Below, one piece after another: positions 52,603-61,802 of a stretch of DNA of 64,000 nt. Location: positions 124,001-188,000 of the forward strand of contig NZ_JARXVH010000013.1 in the NCBI RefSeq assembly GCF_029892565.1, given 5' to 3'. The stretch's first letter is position 1. Each line of letters opens with the position of its first letter. The notes under the pieces were generated by a model. That model saw nothing but the letters and a program-made list of their open reading frames with translations, searched no databases and was not told the DNA's origin. The position numbers were made by a program, and so were the translations under genes. Source of the stretch: Streptomyces pseudovenezuelae. GTDB taxonomy: Bacteria; Actinomycetota; Actinomycetes; Streptomycetales; Streptomycetaceae.

Positions 52603-52841
52603 CACGTCGTCCTTCCGCCTCGTCGTGTCCCGTCGTAGGTGTGACGGGTGCGGGCGCGAAAACTCATCACCGGGGTCGGTCGGCGCCGGGACGGACCTCA
52701 CGGACAGGCCGTGTGGGGGACCGTAAGCATGGTGGCTACCGACTTGGACGCGGAGTCGAGCGCGGGCGGCAAGTGGAACTCCGGCCGGTCGGGGTTGTTC
52801 ACCGCCCAGAACGACCCGGCGCTACTCGAAACGTAGATCCT

Positions 52842-53503
52842 TCAGAGTCGCGCCCGGCCACTGGGCCGCGCTCTCCTCAAATTGCCGATCAACTCGTCCC
52901 GGGTCTGATGCGCGAGCTCGATCCAGGCGGGTTGGCCGGGAGCGCTGCGCCAGGAATCGCCCAGCGGACTGTTGTCCACGGTGTCGAACCCGAACTGGTC
53001 GTACAGCCGTGTCACGAGCTCGACGGCTTCGGGGTAGTCGCTCGATGCCGGTAGCGCGAGCCGGTCCGGGGTGCCGGGAGGGCGACCGGCGGTGGTGATG
53101 CGCGGGGCCTGAATATGAGTGACCGCCGCGACGACCTTCGAGGTGGGGAGGTGCTCCTGGCGCAGCTCGTGCACTGTCTTCTCGCCCGAGTCGATGACTT
53201 CGATGTGGCCGTCGCGCCAGATCATGTAGTTGTTCGTATCGAGCACGATCTTGCCTGCGAGCTCTTCTACCGGCATGTCGTTGACGACTTTAAGAGGTAC
53301 GGCCACGACCGTGAAATCTCCGGCTTCCGCGGCATCCGAAGCGCGTGCGGCGCGTGCCGACGGGCCGGGTTCGGCAATGAGGTCCTCCAGGGTCTTGGGC
53401 CGCGGCGAGTGGGCGATGACGACTTGGTATCCGTTCGCTGTGGCCGCGCGGGCGCGATCTGGCTGCCGACCTCGCCCGCGCCGATGATCCCGATGGGTGT
53501 CAG
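52842..53503 (-). pseudogene. F420-dependent NADP reductase-like, frameshifted
   Basis: The Rossmann start PIGIIGAGEVGSQIA lies near 53498-53455, then a one-base change near 53447-53456 leads to ATANGYQVVIAHSPRPKTLE, DAAEAGDFTVVAVPLKVVND, ELAGKIVLDTNNYMIWRDGH and AVELVTRLYDQFGFDTVDNS, ending at 52842. This is the NADP/F420 oxidoreductase family (F420H2:NADP oxidoreductase-like). At the position of the family's start Met there is CTG (53503), so both start and frame are damaged. The neighbour downstream on the same strand side is an SDR gene. Confidence 0.75.
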
Positions 53504-53527
53504 AGGTGATTCCGCCCCAGGAATTGA

Positions 53528-54268
53528 TCAGATCTGGTTGAGGCCGCCGTCGACGTACAGGCTCGACCCGGTGATGAAGCTGCTCTGATCGGAGGCGAGG
53601 AAAGCCACGGCGGCGGCGATCTCCTCCGGGCGTCCGATCCGGCCCAGCGGTACGCGCGCGGCCAGTTGGCGCTTGAAGTCCTCCGGGGTGGGAGTGAGCG
53701 CCGACAGAGCAGGGGTGTCGGTCGGGCCCGGCGTGACGGTGTTGACCCGGATGCCGCGTCCCTTGAGTTCGTTGGCCCAGGTTCGGGCGAACGATCGAGT
53801 GGCAGCCTTGGTCGCCGCGTACACGCCGAGCGCCTCATCACCGACGTCGACGTTGGTGGAGCCGTTCAAGATGACCGAGGCGCCGTCGTTGAGCAGGGGC
53901 AGCGCCTTCTTGACGGTGAACAGTGTGCCCCGGACGTTGATGTCGAAGAGGGTGTCGAAGTGCTCCTCGGTGACTCCCTCAAGCGTCGCGAGCGAGGCGA
54001 CGGAGGCATTCGCGAACAGTACGTCCAGGCCCCGTCCGCGGCTTCGGATCGTCTCGTAGAGGCGGTCCAGGTCGGCCAGGTCCGAGATGTCGCCGGTCAC
54101 CGCGGTGGTCGATGGACCGATCACTTCGACGGCCGCGTCGAGTTCGGTCTTGCGCCGGCCGGTGATGAACACGTGCGCGCCCTCGGTCGCCAGCCGCACG
54201 GCACTGGCCAGGCCGATCCCTGCGCTGCCCCCGGTGACGAGAGCGGTCTTTCCCTCAAGCAGTCCCAC
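53528..54268 (-). CDS. SDR family oxidoreductase, TetR-linked
   Basis: A 246-residue SDR with TGGSAGIG at 11-18, the downstream Arg in ITGRRKTEL favouring NADP(H), FANASV in place of NNAG, GSTNVDVGDEALGVYAATKA with the Tyr-x3-Lys pair, and a TGSSLYVDGGLNQI C-terminus. The GTG at 54268 starts the conserved part, with GGAGG eight bases before. It is divergent from a TetR regulator and two matching operators lie in the 94-bp gap, so it is very probably repressed by that protein. Confidence 0.9.
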   Translation of the reverse strand: MGLLEGKTALVTGGSAGIGLASAVRLATEGAHVFITGRRKTELDAAVEVIGPSTTAVTGDISDLADLDRLYETIRSRGRGLDVLFANASVASLATLEGVTEEHFDTLFDINVRGTLFTVKKALPLLNDGASVILNGSTNVDVGDEALGVYAATKAATRSFARTWANELKGRGIRVNTVTPGPTDTPALSALTPTPEDFKRQLAARVPLGRIGRPEEIAAAVAFLASDQSSFITGSSLYVDGGLNQI

Positions 54269-54287
54269 GTCAACAACCTCCGTCGAG

Positions 54288-54346
54288 TTCTGCACCGATC
54301 GATGCGGAAGTCGACCGTAGCACTTCTGTAGCGATCGATGCGGAAG
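54288..54346. promoter_or_regulatory. Two TetR-type operators in divergent promoter
   Basis: Near-identical imperfect palindromes at 54288-54310 and 54324-54346 share TTCTG, then CGATCGATGCGGAAG, around a CGATCG centre. Centres are 36 bp apart. They lie between the SDR and the TetR gene and close to both starts. Confidence 0.7.
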
Positions 54347-54362
54347 AGGTAGACTCCGAGGT

Positions 54363-54971
54363 GTGGAGATCAAACAGACCGGCCCGCTCGGCCGACCGCG
54401 AGGATTCGACGCCGACGCAGCTCTCGAGCGCGCGATGCTGGTCTTCTGGGAGCACGGCTACGAGGGGGCCAGCCTGGCCAACCTGACGGACGCGATGGGC
54501 ATCTCCTCCACCAGCATGTACGCCGCCTTCGGCAACAAGGAGGAGCTGTTCCGCAAGGCTCTGCAGCGCTACAGCGAGGGCCCGAGCGCCTACCTGGCCC
54601 AGGCCCTGCAGGAGCCGACCGCCCTCGGCGTCGCCACCGCGGTCCTGGCCGGCACCGTTCGCACCACCACCCGCCCCGCCCAGCCCCACGGGTGCCTGGG
54701 CGTCCAGGGCGCCCTGACCTCCAGCGACTCCGGCCGCGAAGTCCGTGACCTCCTCGTCGCCTGGCGCGGCAACGGCTACACCTGCATCCGCGAACGGTTC
54801 CAGCGAGCCGTCGACGACGGCGACCTCCCCCCGGAGACCGATCCGGGACTACTGGCCCGCTATCTCACCACCGTCGGATACGGCATCGCCGTACAAGCCG
54901 CGAGCGGAGTCGGCCGCGACGAACTCCAGGAGATCGCCGACACCGCCCTGCGCAACTGGCCGCTCTCCTGA
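54363..54971 (+). CDS. TetR/AcrR family transcriptional regulator
   Basis: A 202-residue repressor. The N-terminal HTH is GFDADAALERAMLVFWEHGY, EGASLANLTDAMGISSTSMY and AAFGNKEELFRKALQRY. The C-terminal ligand domain has a Cys in HGCLGVQGAL, typical of the AcrR branch regulating nearby oxidoreductases. The GTG start is at 54363. Divergence from an SDR gene with two operators between supports joint control. It is convergent with the Eis-like gene. Confidence 0.92.
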   Translation: MEIKQTGPLGRPRGFDADAALERAMLVFWEHGYEGASLANLTDAMGISSTSMYAAFGNKEELFRKALQRYSEGPSAYLAQALQEPTALGVATAVLAGTVRTTTRPAQPHGCLGVQGALTSSDSGREVRDLLVAWRGNGYTCIRERFQRAVDDGDLPPETDPGLLARYLTTVGYGIAVQAASGVGRDELQEIADTALRNWPLS

Positions 54972-55001
54972 GGTTGTTCTTCACCGCATGACAAAGAGCG
55001 G

Positions 55002-56234
55002 TCAGAACCAATGCAGGCAGTGCGGAGGGCGGTCGGCGCGGAAGAGGGCGTCAGCGAGGGTAGCCGCGTCCGGGCGGTGAGCTCGGATGTGTCCGGCACG
55101 CACGAGCGCGCTCGGGGCGGTACCGCCGAGGTAGACCGAACCCAGGTCGCTCACGTCCAGGGACAGATCGGGCTCCCGGTCCGTCGGGACGCAGTCGGCT
55201 TTGCCGTCCCGGACGGTCAGCAGGTAGCGGCCCCGCTCGCCGAGAAACGGGTCCTCGACGTCGAGGACGAGCTCGCCGTCCGTGAACCAGCCACGTGCGG
55301 TCAGCGCACGCGGGACGTCCAGCAGCCGCACCCAGAGCCAGTCCATGTCGCCGCTCACCTCCCCGGCGCGGAAATCCGCGAGCTGCCAGCGCAGCGGGTG
55401 CCGGGGCGGAACGTGCTTGAACACGACCTTGGAAACCAGGTCGTGTTCGAGTACGAACCGGGCCAGGGCCGTGAAGACGGCGTCGTCGGTGGTGATGGTC
55501 TCGTCGACCGTCAGGGTGGCGGCCTCGCCGATCGAATAGCTGGCGTACCCGTCCGGGACGCCGTCGGCGTCCCGGTGGACGGCGATGTAACGCGGCGCCG
55601 GAGAGATCGGGGGCTGCCCCGCGCGCAAGGCCCACCAGCGGTGCGGCCGGGACAGCGCGCCGGGCTGGCCGCGGCGATACCGGTCGTAGACCTCTTCCAG
55701 AATCTCGCCGCACTCGGCACGACGCAGCACCTCGACCGAGCCGGTGTCCGGGCCAGTCGCCTGCGCATCGGCCGTTCCGCGCGCCCGAGGGACGGCGAGA
55801 GCGGCCCGGTGGCGCTGCACCGTCAGCTGCTGCGTGTAGGTCGCCGGCCCGTAGCCGAACCTGCCGTAGATCGTGGCCTCGGAGGCCAGCAGCACGGAGA
55901 GGAACTCCCCGCTCGCCCGCGACTGGGCGAGCTGATGCCGCATCATCGCGCTGAGCACGCCCTGGCGCCGGTGCGAGGGCAGGACGCCGACGGCGGTCAA
56001 CCCGGGGGCCGGGACGAGGGTTTCACCGGGCAGGGTGAGTTCGAAGGAGTGCGTGGCGGCGGTTCCGACGGGCCGCCCGTCCGACGTCAGTGCGAGCAGG
56101 CAGCGGTCCATTTCGAGCGCCGACCACCAGAGCCCGCCACCCTCGATCGGGATTTCCGGGAAGCGCCCGAACGTGGCATGGACTGTGTCCACGAAGACGT
56201 CGAAATCCATTTCGGTCGTGGGACGTATCTCCAT
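55002..56234 (-). CDS. Eis-like GNAT N-acetyltransferase
   Basis: A 410-residue protein with the three-part Eis architecture. The N-terminal GNAT domain has the acetyl-CoA loop VGVLPSHRRQGVLSAMMRHQ and a FLSVLLASEATIYGRFGYGP segment. The second GNAT-like domain lacks a CoA loop, and a sterol-carrier-like C-terminal domain ends in HWF. Eis enzymes acetylate several amines of aminoglycosides and some peptides, using a C-terminal Phe carboxylate, which is present. The ATG at 56234 is used; GGAGG lies 11 bases upstream. A resistance or self-protection role is possible but unproven. Confidence 0.9.
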   Translation of the reverse strand: MEIRPTTEMDFDVFVDTVHATFGRFPEIPIEGGGLWWSALEMDRCLLALTSDGRPVGTAATHSFELTLPGETLVPAPGLTAVGVLPSHRRQGVLSAMMRHQLAQSRASGEFLSVLLASEATIYGRFGYGPATYTQQLTVQRHRAALAVPRARGTADAQATGPDTGSVEVLRRAECGEILEEVYDRYRRGQPGALSRPHRWWALRAGQPPISPAPRYIAVHRDADGVPDGYASYSIGEAATLTVDETITTDDAVFTALARFVLEHDLVSKVVFKHVPPRHPLRWQLADFRAGEVSGDMDWLWVRLLDVPRALTARGWFTDGELVLDVEDPFLGERGRYLLTVRDGKADCVPTDREPDLSLDVSDLGSVYLGGTAPSALVRAGHIRAHRPDAATLADALFRADRPPHCLHWF

Positions 56235-56461
56235 TGCTGCCGCTGCCTCCTCGGGATACCGCCACCACGACTCATGGTGCCGGGCCACAGTGCAGCGTCG
56301 ACCCGCGGCCCGGTCAAACGAATTACGGCTCAACCCGCGGCCGGTAACAGCGCTGCCCGGTCCCGGCCCGGCGCCGGGGGTGAGTGTGGCGGTCATGAGC
56401 GAGACGTCAGGCTGTGACCGGCAGTGGGCGTCGGCGTTGCGGCGGGTCTTCCATCCGGTTC

Positions 56462-57064
56462 CTACAGCCAGTCGTGCTCGCGCGCGTACCGGGCCGCTTC
56501 GTGGCGGGAGCGGGTCTGGGTCTTCTGCATCGCGTTGGAGAGGTAGTTGCGAACCGTGCCGTCCGCGAGGTGCAGTTGGGTGGCGATGTCGGCGACCGAG
56601 TAGCCGTGGCCGGTGGCCCGTAGGACGTCGATCTCGCGGTCGGTGAGCGGGCAGTCGTCGACGAGGGCGAGTGCGGAGACGTCGGAGTCGATCCAGCGTC
56701 TGCCCTCGTGGAGGGCCTTGATGACCTCGGTGATGTGCGCCGGTTCCGCGGACTTGCTGACGAAGCCCTGCACACCGAGCTTGAGGGCCTTGCGGAGCAC
56801 CCCGGGTCTGGCGTGGCGGGTCAGCATGAGGATCACCTGGTCGGGCAGTGTGCGACGGATCTGTGAGACGGCGCCGAGTCCGTCCACGTTCGGCATATCC
56901 AGGTCGATGACGAGCACGTCGGGCCGGTGTTGGAGGGTGGCGGTCACGGCCGCTCTGCCGTCGTCGGCCTCGGCGAGGACGGTGATCTCTCCTTCGAGCG
57001 GGAGCAGTGCCGCGAGCGCTTTGCGGAGCAGGGCTTCGTCGTCGGCCAGTACAACGGTGGTCAT
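56462..57064 (-). CDS. Response regulator, NarL/DesR type
   Basis: A 200-residue regulator. The receiver has ADDEALLRKAL, phospho-acceptor Asp in VLVIDLDMPNVDG, Thr in ILMLTRHARP and Lys in GFVSKSAEPAH. The LuxR-type HTH reads LTDREIDVLRATGHGYSVAD and GTVRNYLSNAMQKTQ. It follows the histidine kinase gene with an ATGA overlap, so they form one DesKR-like system that may respond to membrane or cell-envelope state. Confidence 0.92.
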   Translation of the reverse strand: MTTVVLADDEALLRKALAALLPLEGEITVLAEADDGRAAVTATLQHRPDVLVIDLDMPNVDGLGAVSQIRRTLPDQVILMLTRHARPGVLRKALKLGVQGFVSKSAEPAHITEVIKALHEGRRWIDSDVSALALVDDCPLTDREIDVLRATGHGYSVADIATQLHLADGTVRNYLSNAMQKTQTRSRHEAARYAREHDWL

Positions 57065-58359
57065 CGGTCGGCCTTCCGCGGGTCAGGGGCCGCGTCGGGA
57101 CGCAGGTCCGGGAACGTGGCGGCCGTCAGGAACCGTTCGTCCTTCTGTTCCACGGTCAGTTCTCCGCCGTTGTCCGCCACTCGTTCCCGGAGTGTGGCGA
57201 GTCCATGGAGTTCGGGGAGCGGAGTGTCCGGTGCGCCGTCGTTGATGACGGTGATGCCCGACTCCGAGAGCGTGATCCACACCTGCTGGGCCTGGGCGTG
57301 TCGCAGGATGTTGGTCGTCGTCTCGCGCAGGACCTGGCCGAGCAGTTCACCGGCGTGGCTGTCGAGCCCGGCCCGGCGATCGACGTGCACGCGGATGCCC
57401 ACGGCTTCGAACAAGTTCTTCGCGTTCTCCAGCTCCGCCGACAGGTTGAGCCGCCGTTGCGCGTAGGCGAGCTCTTTGGTCTGGGTGATGGTGTCGGCGA
57501 CCAGGGCGTGCACTTCGCGCAGTTCCTCTTCCGCTCGCCCGATGTCGCTGCGCAGCAGCTTCTGGGCCAGCGCGATCTTCAGTTTCACCACGTGCAGGGT
57601 GTGGCCCTGGATGTCGTGCAGGTCGCTGGCGAAGCGAACGCGTTCCCGGACGACGGCCAACTCGGCCTCGCGTTCACGGGATTCCTCCAGGTCCGCGACG
57701 ACGTCGTAGAACCGCTTGTTGGGGAACATCAGTCCGGTGGCCGCCGCGGTGACGCCCACGGGGACGATGAGGTACCTGATCAGATCGCCCGACTCGTAGC
57801 CGGCCGCGGTCAGCAGCTTCGCCACGCCCACCGCGGCGACGAAGCCGGACAGGCCCACCGCTGCCGCGACCCGGCGGCGTCGCAGTTGGGGGATGACGTG
57901 CGTGCCCACGACCGTGATGCCGAAGAAGGCGGTGCCGCTCTCCATCAGCAGTGCGCCGAGGGGCCACACCGGCGCGGCGACGGCCAGGCATGGAAGGGCC
58001 ACGCGGGAGATGTCGCCCGCCGCCCACCGTACGAAGGCCACCAGGGCCGCCGCCACTCCCAGACCCAGGACCACGGCGTGCCACCAGGTCCGGGAGTCCA
58101 TGGCCACGATGAGCACCCCTGTGGCGGTGAGCAGCGGGAGCAGGGTGACGAGATTGAGTCTGTGCAGCCGTCCCCGGGCCGGCTCGGGGTGCTCGGCCAC
58201 CGTCTGTGCGGACCTCAACGGTCCGCACCCGGTTGCCACTTCAGCAGGACGGTCAGGGGGCTGGCGTGCATGTTCTTCGCTCTCCGGGATCGCAGGGTCG
58301 AACGGAACTGTCTCCAGTATTCGGCCGGCGTCGAGCGGCGACCAGTGACACCGCGTCAT
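57061..58359 (-). CDS. Sensor histidine kinase, DesK type
   Basis: A 432-residue kinase. Hydrophobic helices span about 70-210 (LVTLLPLLTATGVLIVAMDS, LIRYLIVPVGVTAAATGLMF). A coiled-coil linker leads to the HisKA_3 motif RFASDLHDIQGHTLHVVKLK with the phospho-acceptor His. The HATPase domain has LRETTTNILRHAQAQQVWIT and GLATLRERVADNGGEL. The N-terminal ~65 residues are Pro- and charge-rich and the true start could lie downstream of 58359. The stop overlaps the response regulator ATG. Confidence 0.9.
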   Translation of the reverse strand: MTRCHWSPLDAGRILETVPFDPAIPESEEHARQPPDRPAEVATGCGPLRSAQTVAEHPEPARGRLHRLNLVTLLPLLTATGVLIVAMDSRTWWHAVVLGLGVAAALVAFVRWAAGDISRVALPCLAVAAPVWPLGALLMESGTAFFGITVVGTHVIPQLRRRRVAAAVGLSGFVAAVGVAKLLTAAGYESGDLIRYLIVPVGVTAAATGLMFPNKRFYDVVADLEESREREAELAVVRERVRFASDLHDIQGHTLHVVKLKIALAQKLLRSDIGRAEEELREVHALVADTITQTKELAYAQRRLNLSAELENAKNLFEAVGIRVHVDRRAGLDSHAGELLGQVLRETTTNILRHAQAQQVWITLSESGITVINDGAPDTPLPELHGLATLRERVADNGGELTVEQKDERFLTAATFPDLRPDAAPDPRKADR

Positions 58360-58378
58360 GCCCTTCGGCTCAGGCGTG

Positions 58379-59065
58379 TCAGCCGATCGGCTCCGGCATC
58401 GGCCGGACGTCGTAGGCGAGGCTGATGGCGTCGCCGCCGGTCGGGTCGGCCAGTTCGACGCGCCAGCTGTCGGCGAATTGGTCGACGCCGGGGGCCATGG
58501 GGATGGTGCCGGAGATCAGGACGGTTCCGGGGGTCAGTTCGCCGCGGGTACGGAGGACGTCGACCCAGTAGGCGGGGGCGAGGAGTTCGGCGAGCGTGCC
58601 GGTCTGGATCTCGGTCTCGGTGCCGTCGTGGCTGACCCAGGCGCGCAGGGTGAGTTCGTCGAGGCGGGACTCCACGTCGGCCAGGCGCCAGGCGCGGCGG
58701 GCGAGGACGTCGGGGCCGGCGTTCTTGCTCCAGGCCACCCCGTGTACCTCCAGGTCGCGGTCGGTGTGGTCGCAGGCGGCGGTGAGCAGCAGTTCTCCGT
58801 CCTCCGCGACGACCAGTGCCCACTCGGCCTCGCCGGAGGTGCGGCCGTGCTGGACGGCGACGTGCTCGGTCTGCTGGGCGAGGTAGGGGGAGACGGGGTA
58901 GAGCGCCGGTGTCACGGACGGGCCCGGCACGCCCAGCTCGGCGAGTTCCGCGACGTGCGCGGCGACGTCGTCCTGGCTGCGTCCGGCGTACCCGGCGTTG
59001 AGGACCTGGACGACATCGACCTCGCGCGTCGATCCGTCGGGCAGTTCGAAGGTCAGCACGGCCAT
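58379..59065 (-). CDS. DUF2848 family protein
   Basis: A 228-residue protein of the DUF2848 family, thought to share the fumarylacetoacetase-type beta fold: VLNAGYAGRSQDDVAAHVAE, PSVTPALYPVSPYLAQQTE, TSGEAEWALVVAEDGELLLT and LISGTIPMAPGVDQFADSW. Function has not been shown. It is divergent from the MHS transporter, and the site GCATAC-N5-GTATAC between them also covers the GntR promoter, placing it in the same regulon as the transporter, nitrilase and cupin. A lyase or hydrolase role in that catabolic path is inferred. Confidence 0.85.
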   Translation of the reverse strand: MAVLTFELPDGSTREVDVVQVLNAGYAGRSQDDVAAHVAELAELGVPGPSVTPALYPVSPYLAQQTEHVAVQHGRTSGEAEWALVVAEDGELLLTAACDHTDRDLEVHGVAWSKNAGPDVLARRAWRLADVESRLDELTLRAWVSHDGTETEIQTGTLAELLAPAYWVDVLRTRGELTPGTVLISGTIPMAPGVDQFADSWRVELADPTGGDAISLAYDVRPMPEPIG

Positions 59066-59163
59066 GAGGGCACTCCCAGGGATCGGAGAACAGGGAACAG
59101 GGGTCGGGAAGCGGGTCCGCGGATCCTGATTTCTCCGCGGTTAACTTCCGGCGCAGGGCTTGC

Positions 59164-59180
59164 GCATACGACCTGTATAC
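59164..59180. promoter_or_regulatory. GntR-type operator, site 1
   Basis: GCATAC and GTATAC separated by five bases, with a further GTATGC at 59187, between the divergent DUF2848 and transporter genes. The same 17-bp pattern occurs at 62447-62463 before the GntR gene. Confidence 0.7.
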
Positions 59181-59226
59181 AAGAAGTATGCCGGAAGGTC
59201 GATGTCCCCGAGCAAGGATGGGCCCC

Positions 59227-60591
59227 ATGCACGACACCCCGAAGAGCGACGCCGGGGCCGCGGAGAAGCGCTCCGGCGTCCGCCGCGCCTTCGTCGCGAG
59301 CCTGACCGGCACGGCCCTGGAGTGGTACGACTTCGCCGTCTACTCCGCCGCGGCCGCCCTGGTCTTCGGTGATCTGTTCTTCCCGTCGGAGGACCCGCTC
59401 ACCGGCACGCTCCTGGCGTTCTCCACCTACGCGGTCGGCTACATCTCCCGGCCCCTCGGCGGCGTCGTCTTCGGCCGGCTCGGCGATGTGATCGGCCGCA
59501 AGAAGGTGCTGATCGCCACCCTCGTCCTGATCGGCGTGGCCACCTTCATGATCGGCCTGCTGCCCGCCTACGGCACGATCGGCGTGGCCGCTCCGATCGC
59601 CCTGGTCGTGCTGCGCTTCGCCCAGGGCGTCGGCGTCGGCGGCGAGTGGGGCGGCGCGGTGCTGCTGTCCAGCGAGTTCGGCGACTCCCGCCGCCGGGGC
59701 TTCTACGCCTCCGCCGCACAAGTGGGCCCGCCCGCGGGCAACCTGCTCGCCAACGGTGTGCTCGCCGCCCTCGGCGCGCTGCTGACCGAGGCGCAGTTCG
59801 AGTCGTGGGGCTGGCGTGTGGCGTTCCTGCTGTCCGGCGTACTGGTCGGCTTCGGGCTGTGGATCCGGGCCAAGCTGGAGGAGACCCCGGTCTTCAAGGC
59901 GATGGAGGCCGAGCAGTCCCGGCCCCAGACCCCGATCCGCGAGGTCTTCACCACCCAGCCCCGCGCCCTGACCGCCGCGATCCTGTGCCGGGTCGGCCCC
60001 GACGTGCTGTACGCGATGTTCACTGTCTTCGTGCTGACGTATGCCACCCAGGAACTCGACATGTCGCGCGGCTCCGCCCTCGCGGCCGTCCTCATCGGCT
60101 CCTCGGTCCAGGTCTTCCTGATGCCCCTGGCCGGCGCCCTCTCCGACCGCGTCAACCGCCGCCTGCTGTACGGCGTCTCAGCGATCGCCGCCGCGGTGTG
60201 GCCGTTCGTGTTCTTCCCGATGGCCGCCGGCGGTTCCTGGCTGCCGCTCGCCGCCGGAGTCCTGGTCGCCCTGGTGATCCACTGCTGTCTCTACGGACCG
60301 CAGGCCGCCTTCATAGCCGAGCAGTTCTCGCCCCGGCTGCGCTACACCGGCTCCTCACTCGCCTACACCCTGGCCGGCATCATCGGCGGCGCCATCGCCC
60401 CACTGCTGTTCACCACCCTGCTGAGCGCCTACGACAGCTGGGTACCGCTGGCCCTCTACATCGCCCTCGCCTCCGCGATCTCCCTGGTCGGCGTCCTCCT
60501 GGGCCGCAACCCCGAGGCCGCCGTCGACGAGGACGAACAGCTCGCCGCACCGAAGAACCAGGCCTCGGCGGGCCTCCCCCTGTCCCACTGA
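59227..60591 (+). CDS. MFS transporter, metabolite:H+ symporter (MHS) family
   Basis: A 454-residue MHS-type importer with 12 helices. TALEWYDFAVYSAAAALVFG, YISRPLGGVVFGRLGDVIGRKK and LRFAQGVGVGGEWGGAVLLS are hallmark MHS segments (the GRLGDxxGRKK loop and RxxQGxxxGGEWGGA). The family takes up organic acids such as shikimate, citrate or beta-ketoadipate precursors by proton symport. ATG 59227 was chosen for its AAGGA spacing; ATG 59218 is an alternative. It begins an operon with nitrilase and cupin genes. Confidence 0.92.
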   Translation: MHDTPKSDAGAAEKRSGVRRAFVASLTGTALEWYDFAVYSAAAALVFGDLFFPSEDPLTGTLLAFSTYAVGYISRPLGGVVFGRLGDVIGRKKVLIATLVLIGVATFMIGLLPAYGTIGVAAPIALVVLRFAQGVGVGGEWGGAVLLSSEFGDSRRRGFYASAAQVGPPAGNLLANGVLAALGALLTEAQFESWGWRVAFLLSGVLVGFGLWIRAKLEETPVFKAMEAEQSRPQTPIREVFTTQPRALTAAILCRVGPDVLYAMFTVFVLTYATQELDMSRGSALAAVLIGSSVQVFLMPLAGALSDRVNRRLLYGVSAIAAAVWPFVFFPMAAGGSWLPLAAGVLVALVIHCCLYGPQAAFIAEQFSPRLRYTGSSLAYTLAGIIGGAIAPLLFTTLLSAYDSWVPLALYIALASAISLVGVLLGRNPEAAVDEDEQLAAPKNQASAGLPLSH

Positions 60592-60637
60592 GAACACCAG
60601 CCGCAGAGCCCCGACGTCGAGAAGGAGGCACCGCACC

Positions 60638-61429
60638 ATGCGGATCGCCCTCAGCCAGCTCACCACCGGCCCGGATCCCGAAAAGAACCTGCGCCTCATC
60701 GAGGAGTGGACGCGTCGCGCCGCGGACGCCGGAGCCCGCGTCGTCGTCTTCCCGGAGGCGTCGATGGCCTGCTTCGGCACACCACTGACCCCGCTCGCCC
60801 AGCCCCTCGACGGGCCGTGGGCCGACGGGGTCCGCGAGATCGCCCGGGCGACCGGCACGGTCGTCGTGGCCGGCATGTTCACCCCGGCCGACGAGGGACG
60901 GGTGACCAACACCCTGCTGGCCACCGGACCCGGCGTCGAGGAGTCGTACGACAAGATCCACCTCTACGACGCCTTCGGCTTCCGCGAGTCCGAGACCGTC
61001 GCCCCGGGTTCCCGCCCCGCCGTGATCGACGTGGACGGCATCCGGCTGGGCCTGGCCACCTGCTACGACGTCCGCTTCCCCGAGCTGTTCCGGGCGCACG
61101 CCGACGCCGGGGCGGTGGGCACACTGCTGGCGGCCTCCTGGGGTGCCGGCCCTGGCAAACTCGACCAGTGGGAGCTGCTGGTGCGGGCCCGCGCGCTGGA
61201 CGCCACCGTCTGGGTCGCCGCCGTCGGCCAGGCGGATCCCGGCACCGGCCCGGGCCCGGTGCCGACCGGCATCGGGCACAGCCTGGTGGTGGGCCCCGAC
61301 GGGACCGTACGGGCCTCCCTCGGCGCCGATCCCGAGCTGCTGGTGACGGACCTGGACGTCGACGAGGTCGGCGCGGTCCGCGAGAAGACGTCCGTACTGG
61401 CGAACCGACGGCCGGAGGTGTGGCGATGA
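60638..61429 (+). CDS. Carbon-nitrogen hydrolase (nitrilase superfamily)
   Basis: A 263-residue nitrilase-superfamily enzyme. Catalytic Glu40 (VVVFPEAS), Lys106 (YDKIHLYDAFG) and Cys142 (ATCYDVRFPELF) are all present; the length and DVRFPE motif fit omega-amidase/deaminated-glutathione-amidase-like members. It hydrolyses an amide or nitrile to the acid. AGAAGGAGG stands before the ATG. The stop overlaps the cupin gene by ATGA, and the transporter gene is 46 bp upstream, suggesting the imported compound or its product is the substrate. Confidence 0.92.
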   Translation: MRIALSQLTTGPDPEKNLRLIEEWTRRAADAGARVVVFPEASMACFGTPLTPLAQPLDGPWADGVREIARATGTVVVAGMFTPADEGRVTNTLLATGPGVEESYDKIHLYDAFGFRESETVAPGSRPAVIDVDGIRLGLATCYDVRFPELFRAHADAGAVGTLLAASWGAGPGKLDQWELLVRARALDATVWVAAVGQADPGTGPGPVPTGIGHSLVVGPDGTVRASLGADPELLVTDLDVDEVGAVREKTSVLANRRPEVWR

Positions 61430-61764
61430 GCGGCCCCGAGCTGGAGTTCCACCGCCCCCGCGGGCCCTGGAGCGCCCCGGCCGGCGCCGTACCCGGCATC
61501 GAGGAGTGCGTGCTGGCCGAAGATCCCGAAAGCGGCCGGCGCACCGCGCTCGTCCGCTGGGCGCCGGGCACCGACAGTTCGGCCGCGGGCGTGGCCCGGC
61601 ATGACGTGTGGGAGGAGGTCTACCTGATCGAGGGAGATCTGTACGACCAGACACTGGACCGCACCTTCAGGGCGGGCATGTACGCCTGCCGCCCTCCGGG
61701 CATGCCGCACGGACCGTGGAATTCCTCGGAAGGCGTGACCATGCTCGTGATCACCTATCCCTGA
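61426..61764 (+). CDS. Cupin domain protein
   Basis: A 112-residue single-cupin protein. HDVWEEVYLIEGDLYDQTLD gives the first cupin motif (metal His/Glu), and MYACRPPGMPHGPWNSSEGV the second with the last His. It resembles ChrR-like anti-oxidant cupins and small isomerases. It is the third gene of the operon, coupled to the nitrilase by ATGA, and convergent with the GntR gene 38 bp away. It may act as an isomerase or dioxygenase on the hydrolase product. Confidence 0.85.
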   Translation: MSGPELEFHRPRGPWSAPAGAVPGIEECVLAEDPESGRRTALVRWAPGTDSSAAGVARHDVWEEVYLIEGDLYDQTLDRTFRAGMYACRPPGMPHGPWNSSEGVTMLVITYP

Positions 61765-61802
61765 CCGCGGCGGAGACGGGAACGTCCCTCGGCGGCGGGG
61801 AC

